The notes under the pieces were generated by a model. That model worked only from the letters and a program-made list of their open reading frames with translations, ran no database searches and was not told the DNA's origin. From positions 1-64,000 of the forward strand of contig CAWFHN010000003.1 in the NCBI GenBank assembly GCA_963815665.1: 64,000 nucleotides of DNA. The letters are read 5' to 3'. Of the stretch, positions 1 to 9,180 are shown piece after piece (within the stretch, counting starts at the first letter, position 1; every line of letters starts with the position of its first letter). This stretch comes from DASUPK01 sp963815665 (lineage in GTDB: Bacteria; Actinomycetota; Thermoleophilia; Solirubrobacterales; 70-9). A program made the position numbers and the translations under genes.

Positions 1-579
1 CTACTCGTGCACCTCGCCGGCCGCGGCCGCGCGAATCGCCTCCATGGGCGCGCCGGTCTCGAACGGAAGCTCGACCTCGAGCTCGAGGGTGTCCCCGTAG
101 CGAGAGGCGATCCGGGCGGCCCCCGAGCGCTCGAAGAGATGCAGCATCGCCATGTTGCGAGTCAGGAGCACCGCGGTGAATCGCCGCACCCCCTCCTCGT
201 GCGCCCTGGTCACCAACCGCTCCAAAAGCATGCCGCCCAAACCGCGCCCCTGCCAGGCGTCGACCACGGAGACCGACGCCTCCGCGGTGTCCGGCCGTCC
301 CGGCTCCCGGATCATCCGCGCCACCCCCACCGCTTCGCCGGTCTCGGCATCGAGCGCCACCAACGCCTCGTGGCCGTGATGGTCAACCGCGGTAAGTGTC
401 TCCAGATCCCTGGCCGAGAGCTGCTTCTTGAAACCGAGGAATCGCCGATAGCGCGCCTCCTCGCCCATCCGGTCGAAGACCGCCTGGACCAACGGGCCGT
501 CGCCCGGCTCCAGCGCCCTGACGATCACATTCGATTCGTCGCGCAGCGTCAGCCGCTCGAGCTGCTGCTGCTTTCCCAT
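1..579 (-). CDS. GNAT-family N-acetyltransferase
   Basis: A 192-residue protein with one GNAT fold, expected to transfer an acetyl group from acetyl-CoA to an unknown amine. The acetyl-CoA pyrophosphate loop is visible as QGRGLG at about residues 110-115, preceded by the strand SVSVVDAW. The following helix (MLLERLVTRA) and the C-terminal segment NMAMLHLFERSGA, which matches the usual NxxxxxLYxxxGF region, complete the fold. The stop codon is the first triplet of the window, so the gene is complete. It lies just downstream of the GH65 gene on the same strand (54 bases apart). The substrate cannot be read from the sequence. Confidence 0.85.
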   Translation of the reverse strand: MGKQQQLERLTLRDESNVIVRALEPGDGPLVQAVFDRMGEEARYRRFLGFKKQLSARDLETLTAVDHHGHEALVALDAETGEAVGVARMIREPGRPDTAEASVSVVDAWQGRGLGGMLLERLVTRAHEEGVRRFTAVLLTRNMAMLHLFERSGAARIASRYGDTLELEVELPFETGAPMEAIRAAAAGEVHE

Positions 580-632
580 GCCATCGGCATACCCCCATCC
601 GCGGGCCGCGTACCTCGGTCCCGTCCACCCGA

Positions 633-3063
633 TCAGAGCGCGCGCTCGACGACGGCACCGGCAGGCAGCTCGAAGATCTCGCCCCAGATGCCGATCCTGA
701 TCGGGTACGTGTCGGCAGCCCGGGCCCTGACCCTGACTCGGTCTCTGGTGAGCTCTATCTCCAGCCCCCAGTGACGCCGATAGCGGAGCCTGAGATCCAG
801 CCTCGACAGCTCCTCGGGGATCCTGGGGTCGAGCCAGAGCACTTCATCTCTGGTCTCCAGCCCGGTGAAGGCACGTTGAACCAGGTCAACGGCTCCGGCC
901 ATCGCGCCGAGGTGGACCCCCTCCGGCGTGGTTCCCCCCTGGAGGTCCAGGAGGTCGCTCTCCAGCGCCTCGGAGAGCAGCTGCCAGGCCCGCTCGCGAT
1001 CGGAGCGGACCAGTACCCAGGCGTGCACGACCTTGCTCAGGGTGGAGCCGTGAGACGTGCGCGCGATGTAGTACTCGACGTTCTTGGGGATCGTGTCGTG
1101 CTCGAACGGGTAGCCGAGCCGGCCGAAGAGCTGCCCCAGCTCGTCCGCGGAGAGCAGGTAGAAGAGCATCAGCACGTCCGCCTGCTTCGAGGCCTTGTAA
1201 CGGTTCGGGCTGTCCCCCTCGGCCTGGAGAATCCGGTCCAGACGCTGGATGTTCCCGTACCTCGCTCGGTAGGCCTCCCAGTCGAGCTCCTCCAGCTCTT
1301 CGTAGCCCGCGAACTGGCTCAGGATCCCGTCATCGTGGAAGGGCAGCAGCAGCTTTCGGCTGACCTCATCCCAGTGTTCGATCTCCTCACTCGCCAGCGT
1401 GAGCATGCGTGACAACTCCTCACGACGCTGCTCGGGGAGCGCATCGAGTACGTCTTGGACTCGCCACAGGACCCAAGCCGCCATCGCGTTGGTATAGGCG
1501 TTGTTGTCTATGCCGGGACGGTCGGAGCCTGGGTACGCATCGTGGTATTCGTCGGGACCGACCACCCCGCGGATCACGTAACGGTCGCGAGCCGAATCGT
1601 ACGTCGCGATGCTGGCCCAGAAGCGCGCAATCTCGATGAACATCTCGGCCCCGCAGAGGGCGAGGAACTCGATGTCGTTCGTGGCTTGGTGATACAGCCA
1701 GACGTCGTATGCGATCGCGGCAGTTGATGTGTCGTTGGAGCCTCGAGTTGTCGGGTATCCAGCGACCGGAGCGGGGGTTGAGGTGGACCGTCGGGGTCAG
1801 CTCGGCGCCGTTCGAGCCGCTCTGCCACGGGTACATGGCTCCGTCAAACCCCGCATCCCTCGCGGCCCAGCGAGCCGGGTTGAGCCGCCGGTAGCGATAA
1901 CGGATCAGGGCCCGGCTCAGATCCGGTAGACGCAGGTTGAGGAAGGGGTAAATGAAGAGGGCGTCCCAGAACACGTGCCCGCGGTAAGCCTCCCCGGCGA
2001 GTCCGCGGGCTGGAACTCCGGCGTCGATGTCGGCGGCGTGCTCGGAGATGTTCGCCAGCAGGTGGAAGATATGGAGACGCAACTCGGTTGGGACCCGGTC
2101 CTCCTCGTCCTCCAATTCGAGCGAGCACAGATCCCAGCGCTCGTCCCAGCGCAGCGCGTGCTCATCGAGCAGCTCGTCGAAGCCGGATAGGCGGGCCACC
2201 TCCGTGCCGGCCTCCAAGACCGGATCGGACACCGCCGGCTCCCGCGAGGTGTACAGGGTCGTCACCTTCTCGACCGTGATCTCCTCCCCCTGGGCGACCT
2301 CAGTGGAGATCTCGAGGCCGATATAGGCCTGTTCCTGGATCACCGTGGTCGCCGGCGCGCCGACCTCGCCGGCACGCAGCAGCCGGGTCCGCGCCCCCTC
2401 GGCGACCCGAACGTGCGACTGGCTGGTCTCGACCTCGAGCAGGATGATCTCGGAGTCCTCGGCTCGCGCGTCGATCGGCACCAGGTGATGGCTGGCAAGG
2501 CCGCTGTAGCGCGCCACCCCTCCGTTCGACACTCGGCCATCGAGCGCGGAGCGGAAGGTGACCCGGCCGGACCAGTTGACGGGAAGAAGAGTCATCTGCA
2601 GTGCGAACACATTGGGGTTCGCCATGCTCAAGAAGCGCCGCTGCGCGAGTGCGGTCTCCCGACCGTCTGCGTCACGGAAACGAACCGTCCGCGTCAGCAC
2701 CGCGTGGCGCAAATCGAGTGCCTGGCGGTAGTCGGCGAGCTCGACCTCGCGGACGTCGAACCAGTCGCCGTCCTCGATCCGGAACGCGAGGTGCAGCCAG
2801 TTCGGAAGGTTGACGAGGGACTCGTCCTCCACCTCCCGGCCCGCCACCTCGCTCTTCAGCCGGTTGTACACGCCGGCCGCGTAGGTGCCCGGGTAGTGAG
2901 TCCCGTCGGCACTCGCCTCGGGGGCCGCCCCACGGCTGGCGAAGCGCCCGTTCCCCAGCGCGCAAAGCGCCTCGCGCAGGGGCTCCTGACCCGGATCGAA
3001 GCCCTCGTAGAGGAGCGACCAACGGCTCAGGGTCGGCGACCCTGCAGCCGCAGCGTCGCTCAT
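633..3063 (-). pseudogene. GH65 glycoside phosphorylase (trehalose/maltose/kojibiose phosphorylase family), frameshifted
   Basis: Together two reading frames encode a family-65 glycoside phosphorylase of about 800 residues, the usual length. The first frame runs from the ATG at 3063 through the N-terminal beta-sandwich to WIPDNSRLQRHIN. The frame then changes at about 1722, and the sequence continues as AAIAYDVWLYHQATNDIEF in the frame that ends at 633. One extra base would explain it. The catalytic-acid motif GPDEYHD (about 1540-1560) and the phosphate-binding motif TSHGSTLS (about 1040-1063) both lie after the shift, so the shifted product would be inactive if the shift is real. These enzymes reversibly phosphorolyse alpha-linked disaccharides to beta-glucose 1-phosphate. 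The start overlaps the stop of the upstream HAD gene (ATGA), a pairing known from mycobacteria (Rv3401/Rv3400). Confidence 0.85.
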
Positions 3064-3848
3064 CGACCGTCGTGCTTGGTCGAGGACACGCGCACGGCAC
3101 CGAGGTCACCGACGACGACGTCGGCGCCCCGCTCCCGCAGCGCCTCGGCGTGGCCGCCACGGTCGATGCCGATGACGAGCCCAAAACCCCCGCGGTGGCC
3201 GGCTTCCACGCCGGCGAGCGCGTCCTCGACTACGGCGGCCCGTTCGGGCTCGACGCCGAGCCGGCTCGCGGCCTCGAGGAATACCGCGGGGGCCGGTTTG
3301 CCCTCCAGCCCCAGTGCCTCGGCATCCAAGCCATCGACCTTCGCGTCGAAGAGGCTGGGTGATTCCGGCAGCGTCGAGCACCTGGACGGCAGTTGCGCGA
3401 CGCGGAGATGATCGCGGTGCGACTCCCGTCTGCCCGCAGCCGCCGCAGCAACTCGATCGAGGACGGGAAAGGAGGCGACCCCACCCTCTCGCAGCAAGGC
3501 GAGGAAGATCTCGTCCTTGCGATTACCCAGCCCGCATACGGTTTCGGCAGTCGGGGGATCGCTTGGCCGGCCGCGCGGGAGCGAGATACCACGCGAGGCA
3601 AGAAACGACCGGACTCCGTCGTAGCGCGGCTTTCCGTCCACGTATCCGTAGTAGTCGTCGTCCGAGAATGGCCGGTGGTCCTCGCCTTCACCGTGCGCGC
3701 GGTTCGCGAGCCACTGATCGAACATCTGCTTCCAGGCGGCCTCGTGGACGGAGGCGGTGTCGGTGATCACGCCGTCGAGATCGAAGATCACGGCATCGAA
3801 ACGGTCCGTACGTATTTCCAGCGGAGCGTCCTGCTTGTCAGCCGTCAT
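3060..3848 (-). CDS. HAD-superfamily hydrolase, beta-phosphoglucomutase-like (three internal frameshifts)
   Basis: 262 residues, the same length as the mycobacterial relative Rv3400. HAD motif I is VIFDLDGVITD (about residues 20-30; nucleophile Asp23, acid Asp25). The cap segment YVDGKPRYDGVRSFLASRG is typical of the group, and motif IV (VVEDALAGVEAG) is near the C-terminus. The expected role is conversion of beta-glucose 1-phosphate, made by the neighbouring GH65 phosphorylase, into glucose 6-phosphate. The middle of the protein reads wrongly. The expected text continues in a second frame (SSIELLRRLRADGSRTAII) from about 3470, in a third (VLDAAGIT) near 3380, and back in the first (LFDAKVDG) near 3355. 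Three same-direction indels that restore the frame look like sequence errors. The gene is translationally coupled to GH65. Confidence 0.75.
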   Translation of the reverse strand: MTADKQDAPLEIRTDRFDAVIFDLDGVITDTASVHEAAWKQMFDQWLANRAHGEGEDHRPFSDDDYYGYVDGKPRYDGVRSFLASRGISLPRGRPSDPPTAETVCGLGNRKDEIFLALLREGGVASFPVLDRVAAAAAGRRESHRDHLRVAQLPSRCSTLPESPSLFDAKVDGLDAEALGLEGKPAPAVFLEAASRLGVEPERAAVVEDALAGVEAGHRGGFGLVIGIDRGGHAEALRERGADVVVGDLGAVRVSSTKHDGR

Positions 3849-3907
3849 CCCATGAGCTCGTTCAATGGCCGGTCAGGTGACACCCTAGTGCCCAAGAAAG
3901 CCCGAGC

Positions 3908-4315
3908 TCAGCTCTCCCTGGGCACGACAATCGGCTGGAACAAATGACGCTGGGGCACGCCCCAGCAGTTGAAGACGTATCGCGCCCCATCCGGGTCGAG
4001 CTTGCGCCGCAGCCGGCTGGCGTGAGAGTCGAGGGTCCGGGTCCGCCCCTTCGACCGGAAGCCCCAGACGTCGCGCAGCAGCTCGTCCTTGGTGAAGACT
4101 CGCCGTGGCTCGGAGGCCAGGGCCCGCAGCAGAGCGAACTCCTTGTTCGCCAGCTGCACCTGGCGCTCGCCGACCGTGACGCGACGGGTGACGGGGTCGA
4201 CGCTCAGGTCGCCGACCCGGATCGGCCCGCGGCGAGCGCCGGCCCGCCTCCGCAGCACGGCCGCCACCCGCGCGAGCAGCGTCTCGTCCGCAAAGCCGAC
4301 ACTTCGAATCTTCAC
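3908..4315 (-). CDS. OmpR/PhoB-type winged-helix domain; response regulator lacking its receiver
   Basis: 135 residues made almost entirely of a Trans_reg_C winged helix: RVGDLSVDPVTRRVTVG, then LANKEFALLRALASEPRRVF, the recognition region TLDSHASRLRRKLD and the terminal wing (YVFNCWGV). A typical protein of this kind has a receiver domain of about 120 residues first. Here only its last helix survives (FADETLLARVAAVLRRR), and everything upstream is replaced by the divergent SARP gene. The ATG at 4315 lies inside that foreign sequence, so this is probably a broken response regulator. It could still bind DNA without phosphorylation control. No sensor kinase gene is nearby. Confidence 0.6.
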   Translation of the reverse strand: MKIRSVGFADETLLARVAAVLRRRAGARRGPIRVGDLSVDPVTRRVTVGERQVQLANKEFALLRALASEPRRVFTKDELLRDVWGFRSKGRTRTLDSHASRLRRKLDPDGARYVFNCWGVPQRHLFQPIVVPRES

Positions 4316-4344
4316 GCTCGGAGGCCTCCGGGTCGAAGGAGGGG

Positions 4345-5040
4345 ATGGGTGCGGTCGCCGGCGACTGGCTCGAGAGGCGCCCGGGTGATCTGCTCAGGTT
4401 CCTGATCTGCAAGCGGGGTGGGGTCGTGGCGGAGGATCAGATCGCCGAGGCGCTGTGGCCGGGCGCCCACTCCGCCAATGCATCCAACCGGGTCCGCCAA
4501 ACCGTTTACGTGCTTCGCAGAAGCCTCAACCCGGGGCGCCCCTCCCGTTCTCCCGCGGAGTTCGTCGTCTCACGCCAGGGCGGCTATGAGCTCGACGCCG
4601 AGCGGGTGTGGGTGGATGCCGACCGCTTCGAAGACCAGGTGCGCGCCGGGCTCACCGCCCTCTCCCAGGGACAGGAAGAGGTCGCCCTGAGGCATCTCGA
4701 GGACGCGATCGGCCTCTACCGCGACGACTTCTTCGCCGACGCTCCCTACCTGGAGTGGGCCCTGGAGGAGCGCGACCACCTGCGCGAGGTGGCCGGCCGA
4801 GCGCTGCGAGCCCTGAGCCAGCTCCACTCGAGCGCCGGAGACCTCCCGGCCGCAAGGGAGCCGGCCCGCCGCCTGGCGGCGATGGAGCCCCTCGACACCG
4901 ACATCCAGCGGGACTTCCTCGAGATCTGCCTGAAGCAGGGCAGGCGAAGCGAGGCCACGCGGCGCTACGAGCTGCTCGCCAGGCGGCTGCGCAAGGAATT
5001 CGGCGAAGAGCCGGACTTCAGCCTTTCCGATCTCGACTAG
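4345..5040 (+). CDS. SARP/BTAD-type transcriptional regulator, N-terminus disrupted
   Basis: 231 residues. An N-terminal winged helix (LLRFLICKRGGVVAEDQIAE and the helix RVRQTVYVLRRSL) is followed by a bacterial transcriptional activation domain built of TPR-like helices (ALRHLEDAIGLYRDDFFAD onwards to about residue 220). Such proteins activate nearby secondary-metabolite or stress genes. The true N-terminus, reading TLRIFTLGGLRVEGGDG, is encoded from 4299 in another frame, so there is a frameshift near 4340. No start codon precedes it because the sequence changes at about 4298 into the opposite-strand response-regulator fragment. The annotated ATG at 4345 is therefore a default start. The downstream neighbour, the MFS exporter, is convergent (4-base overlap). 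Confidence 0.75.
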   Translation: MGAVAGDWLERRPGDLLRFLICKRGGVVAEDQIAEALWPGAHSANASNRVRQTVYVLRRSLNPGRPSRSPAEFVVSRQGGYELDAERVWVDADRFEDQVRAGLTALSQGQEEVALRHLEDAIGLYRDDFFADAPYLEWALEERDHLREVAGRALRALSQLHSSAGDLPAAREPARRLAAMEPLDTDIQRDFLEICLKQGRRSEATRRYELLARRLRKEFGEEPDFSLSDLD

Positions 5041-6498
5041 AGATGCAGCCGGTGGCGCTCGCGCTGGTGCTCCGGGTGCTCCTCCGGCGCGGGCTCGTCT
5101 CCCCCGGTCCGCCGCACCAGCGCCCAGGTGAGCACCGCGCCCACCGCGACCAGGCCGACCAGGACCCAGGTCGAGTCGGCGAGCGCGGTGGCGAAGGCAG
5201 CCCCCGCGTCGCCGGGATGCTCGTCGAGCTGGTCGTCCTGGATGCTCTGGAAGACCGCCGAGACGACCGCGAGCGCGACCGCGCCCGCGGTGACCCGCAC
5301 CATCGCCAGCACGCCCGCCGCGATCCCGGCCTTGGCGCGCGGCATCGCCAGCATCGCCGCCGTGGACATCGGCGCGTAGACCAGGCCGAGGGAGATGCCG
5401 AAGAGCAGATAGCCGGGCAGCAGCGCGCCGTATGAGCTGTCGGCGTCGATCTGGGTGAGCAGAGCGAGGCCGACCGCCCCGCAGACCATGCCGAACGTCA
5501 TCAGGCCGCGCGGGCCGAAGAGCTTGATCAGCGGCCCGCAGAACGGCGAGATGAAGACCATCGGCGCCGTGATCGGCAGGACGAGCACGCCGGCCGCGAC
5601 CGGCCCGTGGTCGAGGACCTCCTGCAGGTACTGGGGCTGGAAGAAGATCACCCCCCAGTAGGCGCCCACGAGGGCGAACGCGGCCGCCGAGGCGCCCAGG
5701 TACGGACGGTTCCGGAACAGGCTGAAGTCGACGATCGGCGAGCTGACCCGGTGCTCGATCGCCCAGAAGGCGGCGAGCAGGATCGCACCGACCGCGAGCA
5801 GGCCGAGGGTCTTGCCCGACCCCCAGCCCCAGTCGTCCGATCGCACCAGGGCGAAGACGACCAGCAACAGTCCCGGGGTGAAGGTCGCCAGGCCCGGGTA
5901 GTCGACCTTCGGCGCGGAGGTCTCGTCGCGGGACTCGTGGGCCGCCCACCGGGTGATCGCGATGCCGGCCGCGCAGATCGGCAGGTTGATCCAGAAGATC
6001 AGCCGCCAATCGACCTCGATCAGCGCGCCGCCGACGAGCGGGCCGATCGCGAGCGCCAGCGCGGAGACGGCGGCCCAGATGCCGAGCGCCTGGCCCTGCT
6101 GCTCGACCGGGAAGGCGTGGCTGACGATCGCCAGGGAGAGGGAGAGCATCGCCGCGCCGCCCGCCCCCTGGACCACCCGCGCCGCGACCAGGACGGCGTC
6201 GTCCGAGGCCACGGCGGCCAGAACCGAGCCCGGCGCCGAACACCGCCATCCCGATCAGGAAGATCAGGCGCCGCCCGTAGATGTCGCCGAGCCGCCCGGC
6301 CGTAACAACCAGGACGCTCAGCACCAGCAGGTAGCCGTTCAGGACCCACTGCACGTTGTCGGCGGAGGCGTGCAGCTCCCTCTCGATCGTCGGCAGCGCC
6401 AGCGCGACGACGGTCGAGTCGAGCATCAGGATGAACAGGCCCAGGCAGGTGCCGACGAGCACCCACCATCGCCGCCGCGATTCGGCGGGCGAGGTCAC
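5037..6498 (-). pseudogene. EmrB/QacA-type (DHA2) MFS drug-efflux transporter, one frameshift
   Basis: Joined frames give a membrane protein of about 487 residues with 14 predicted membrane segments, the size of drug:H+ antiporter family 2. The first frame starts at a GTG at 6498 and includes LILMLDSTVV-like TM1 (motif D2 region LDSTVVALALPTI) and the loop motif GRLGDIYGRR. Near 6231 one extra C shifts the frame. Removing it gives the seamless text FGAGSVLAAVASDDAVLVAARVVQG in two parts (before and after the shift), and the second frame runs to 5037. It is expected to export toxic organic compounds. The start directly abuts the stop of the DUF192 gene. Given a single indel in an otherwise intact gene, sequence error or very recent mutation is likely. 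Confidence 0.8.
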
Positions 6499-6809
6499 CT
6501 ATGGAGAGGGCAGCTCGAGCACGGCCATCGCGCCCGGGCAGCGTATGACCCGGCACGGCGGCACCTCGCGGCGGAGCTCGATGACTCGATCGCCCTCATC
6601 GAGGAAGAGCACATCGAGCAGGAAGCGCATGCCGAAGGTGTGGACGCTGCGCGCAGCGCGGGATCAGCAGTCCCGGCGCCGGCGCGCTCGCGGCCGAGCA
6701 GGGCGAGCCCGAGCAGCCGGCTGGACAGGGTGTTCGCGACCGGGACCGCGGATCCCAGGATCCGCACTCGCTCGAGCCCTCGGAGGCGAATCGGCGTCCC
6801 CACCCTCAC
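6499..6809 (-). pseudogene. DUF192 family protein, two frameshifts
   Basis: This short stretch encodes a DUF192 protein of about 100 residues spread over three frames. The first part is VANTLSSRLLGLALLGRERA (before about 6690). The second is GLLIPRC. The third is SVHTFGMRFLLDVLFLDEGD, continuing to VLELPSP and a TAG at 6499-6501. The text LIPRC-SVHTFGMRF-LDVLFLD is the hallmark of the family. The function is unknown; most members are exported or sit beside envelope genes. A GTG at 6809 or 6803 is the likely start. The gene sits back to back with the plus-strand Bax-inhibitor gene and directly precedes the MFS gene. As with neighbouring genes, the two indels may be errors in the sequence. Confidence 0.7.
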
Positions 6810-6825
6810 ATAAGCTCCCGGCCGC

Positions 6826-7518
6826 ATGGAGTACGCGGCACAGCCACCCGTTGCGGTAGCCAAACCCGACTCGACCTTCCTGCAGCGGGTCTTCCTCTGG
6901 ATGTTCGTCGGGCTCGCCATCACCGGTGGTGTGGCGGCGGCCATCGGCTCCTCCGACAAGCTGCTCACGGACATAACCGAGACCCCGGGGATCGTCATCG
7001 GGGTGGTGATCGCGCAGCTGGCCCTCGTGCTGCTGCTCGTCTTCCTGCTTCCCCGGATGTCGGTCGGCATGGCGACCTTCCTGTTCCTGCTCTACTCGGC
7101 GACGGTCGGCGTCACCTTCGCCTTCCTCTTCGAGCTCTACACGACGCAGTCGATCTTCACGGCGTTCCTGATCACCGCGGGCATGTTCGGCGCGCTCGCG
7201 GTCTGGGGCGCGGTCACCCACATCGACCTCTCCAAGGTCGGCTCGATCGCCTTCATGGCCCTGATCGGGCTGATCCTGGCGACGATCGTGAACGTCTTCT
7301 GGGCCAACTCGACGCTCTACTGGATCACCACGTACGCGGGGGTGGCGATCTTCGCCGCGCTCACCGCGTACGACATGCAGAAGCTGGCGCAGATCAACAA
7401 GCAGGGACTCACCGGCGAGGCCGAGGGGCGCGCCGCGATCATGGGCGCGCTCGCCCTCTATCTCGACTTCATCAACCTCTTCCTCTTCCTGCTGCGGATC
7501 TTCGGCCAGCAGCGGTAA
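6826..7518 (+). CDS. Bax inhibitor-1 (BI-1/YccA) family membrane protein
   Basis: 230 residues with seven hydrophobic segments and the C-terminal family signature: YDMQKLAQ at about residues 182-189 and ALALYLDFINLFLFLLR near the end. Bacterial members (YccA/YbhL type) are integral inner-membrane proteins. YccA modulates FtsH protease, and a Bacillus relative is a pH-sensitive calcium leak channel, but the role of this one is not known. The start ATG at 6826 lies in the divergent promoter region shared with the DUF192 gene. The gene is intact, with strong coding character throughout. Confidence 0.9.
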   Translation: MEYAAQPPVAVAKPDSTFLQRVFLWMFVGLAITGGVAAAIGSSDKLLTDITETPGIVIGVVIAQLALVLLLVFLLPRMSVGMATFLFLLYSATVGVTFAFLFELYTTQSIFTAFLITAGMFGALAVWGAVTHIDLSKVGSIAFMALIGLILATIVNVFWANSTLYWITTYAGVAIFAALTAYDMQKLAQINKQGLTGEAEGRAAIMGALALYLDFINLFLFLLRIFGQQR

Positions 7519-7581
7519 GTCCCGGCACCCCGTAACCCGGCAATCCGGATGGGCGCTTTATGAGTAGAGAGATAGAGAGGT

Positions 7582-7659
7582 ATGGACACCTCCGACTTCA
7601 TCGTGCTGCTCGTCGCGGCGATCGGGCTGACCGTCCTTCTCGTCATCCTGGAACCCTGA
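7582..7659 (+). CDS. 25-residue single-span membrane peptide
   Basis: A short open frame, MDTSDFIVLLVAAIGLTVLL followed by VILEP and TGA, preceded by a purine-rich stretch (GATAGAGAGG). It has a short acidic N-terminus and one membrane segment of about 20 hydrophobic residues. It lies in the otherwise empty gap between the Bax-inhibitor and haemoglobin genes on the same strand. The ordered hydrophobic pattern and ribosome-binding-like sequence suggest it is translated, but a chance frame cannot be excluded. No function is assigned. Confidence 0.4.
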   Translation: MDTSDFIVLLVAAIGLTVLLVILEP

Positions 7660-7713
7660 GCGGCGACGCCCCTTTCCGATTGGACGAGAAGCAGCGGTCT
7701 GTAGCGTCAGCCC

Positions 7714-8190
7714 ATGGCCGAAAGCGGGAATCCACCGACGCTGTACAAGTGGGCCGGCGGCAGCCAGGCATTCGAGCGGCTGATCGGCGCCTTCTACGAC
7801 CGAGTCGAGGGCGACGAGCTGATCTCCCCGCTCTTCCCCGGGGGCGTCAGCCATGAGCATCGCCACAACGTCACGCTCTGGTGGATCGAGGTCTTCGGCG
7901 GGCCGGCCGGGTACACCGACCAGCTCGGCGGCTACCACCGCATGGTGAGCAAGCACAAGGACCTCGCGATTACCCCGGAGCAGCGACTCCGCTTCGCGAC
8001 GCTGATGACCATGGCCGCGGACGACGCCGGGTTGCCCGACGACCCCGAGTTTCGCTCGGCCTTCATCGCCTACGTCGAGTGGGGCACTCGCCTCGCGCTC
8101 CACAATTCGCAGCCAGGCGCCGACGATGTCCCGCAGGAGGCGCCGACACCGCGTTGGGGCTGGGGCGTCGCACCGCCGTATCAGCCGTGA
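7714..8190 (+). CDS. Truncated haemoglobin (group II-like)
   Basis: 158 residues with the 2-over-2 truncated globin fold. Visible features are the early helix FERLIGAFYDRVEGDELISP, the B/E region LFPGGVSHEHRHNVTLWW, the segment GGYHRMVSKHKDLAITPEQR containing the candidate proximal haem-binding histidine (HKDL), and the G-helix FATLMTMAADDAG. Such proteins bind oxygen or NO and are often linked to NO detoxification. The C-terminus has a Pro/Trp-rich tail (PRWGWGVAPPYQP) longer than the core needs. It is a single gene, with no globin-coupled partner next to it. Confidence 0.88.
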   Translation: MAESGNPPTLYKWAGGSQAFERLIGAFYDRVEGDELISPLFPGGVSHEHRHNVTLWWIEVFGGPAGYTDQLGGYHRMVSKHKDLAITPEQRLRFATLMTMAADDAGLPDDPEFRSAFIAYVEWGTRLALHNSQPGADDVPQEAPTPRWGWGVAPPYQP

Positions 8191-8211
8191 CGTGGCCGGG
8201 TGCGCCCGGCG

Positions 8212-9105
8212 CTAATGCTTCCTCAGCTTCACCTTCGTCGACTGGGTGCTGGGCGCTCCCCCGGCCGGCGTATAGGTGATCTTCGGCTTGACCTTGACCT
8301 TGCCGGTCTCGTTGAGCTTGCGCTTCTTCTTGCCCTTGGCGCGAATCGTGAGCTTCACGGAGCCGCCGCTGACCGCCTTGGAGGTGACCGCCGCCCCGCC
8401 TCCCGCGAGCTTGATGCCCTTCCCGCCGACGGTCAGCTCGCCCGGGTTGGGAACGGTCGCCTCCAGGGTCGCCGTGCCGCGGCGCTTGTTGCGAGTGATT
8501 CGCCCGAGCGCGAAGGTGTTGGTGGGTTCGAGCACGGCGGAGATGTTGAGACGTAGCGGGTCAGCGGATTGGAGAAAGGTCCCGATCTGGCCATCAGGGA
8601 GGCCGGGCGCGCGGTCGATGAATGACTCTCCGGGGGCGGGGAAATAGGAGGCGTTGTCGGCCGGGCTCTTCGAGTTGTTGCCGAGGACATCGCCCGCCTT
8701 CACTTGGAGGCTCGTCTGAAAGGTGTTCACGGCGCTCGGGGTGAGGGATCTGGGGCCGTCGTGACCAACGACGGTGTAGGTCAGAGGGTCGGCGACCTTG
8801 CGAAACACCTTCATGGTCAGCTCCTGCCCCACGTCGGAGGCGGCGGTGTGGCTCCAGGAAGTGAGCGTCCAGGCGGTGACCCCACCGGTCGTGGGGACCA
8901 CGTACGGGTTCCCCGCGGTGACGCTGGGCTGGGCGCGGTCAGTGTCGGCGGAGGTCTCCGACGACGGGTTCGGCGGGGCGAGCTGGCCAATCGTGACCGC
9001 CGCCGGGACCGGGGCGGCCGCCAGGCTCAGCAGGGCCGCGGCGAGCGCGGATGCGATGCCCAGACGCGCCAGCCGAGACCGCCGCGTTCGTCGACTGGAG
9101 GCCAT
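8212..9105 (-). CDS. Exported protein with basic C-terminal repeat region, function unknown
   Basis: 297 residues. The N-terminus has an Arg-rich start (RRTRRSRLARLG) followed by a hydrophobic core and Ala-rich cleavage region, a Sec or possibly Tat signal peptide. The middle resembles a beta-sandwich of unknown family. The last third (about 200-297) is a bacterial Ig-like segment of the type LGRITRNKRRGTATLEATVP with a very Lys-rich strand (RAKGKKKRKLN) ending KVKLRKH. That basic region is recurrent in exported proteins of this lineage. It is a single gene between divergent or convergent neighbours. No enzymatic motif is seen. Confidence 0.7.
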   Translation of the reverse strand: MASSRRTRRSRLARLGIASALAAALLSLAAAPVPAAVTIGQLAPPNPSSETSADTDRAQPSVTAGNPYVVPTTGGVTAWTLTSWSHTAASDVGQELTMKVFRKVADPLTYTVVGHDGPRSLTPSAVNTFQTSLQVKAGDVLGNNSKSPADNASYFPAPGESFIDRAPGLPDGQIGTFLQSADPLRLNISAVLEPTNTFALGRITRNKRRGTATLEATVPNPGELTVGGKGIKLAGGGAAVTSKAVSGGSVKLTIRAKGKKKRKLNETGKVKVKPKITYTPAGGAPSTQSTKVKLRKH

Positions 9106-9180
9106 GGCCGGACGCTCTCAGAGCGATGCCTGCGTGTCAACTCCGGAAAACCGGGATGGGGCCATCTGTAGCTTCAGCTC

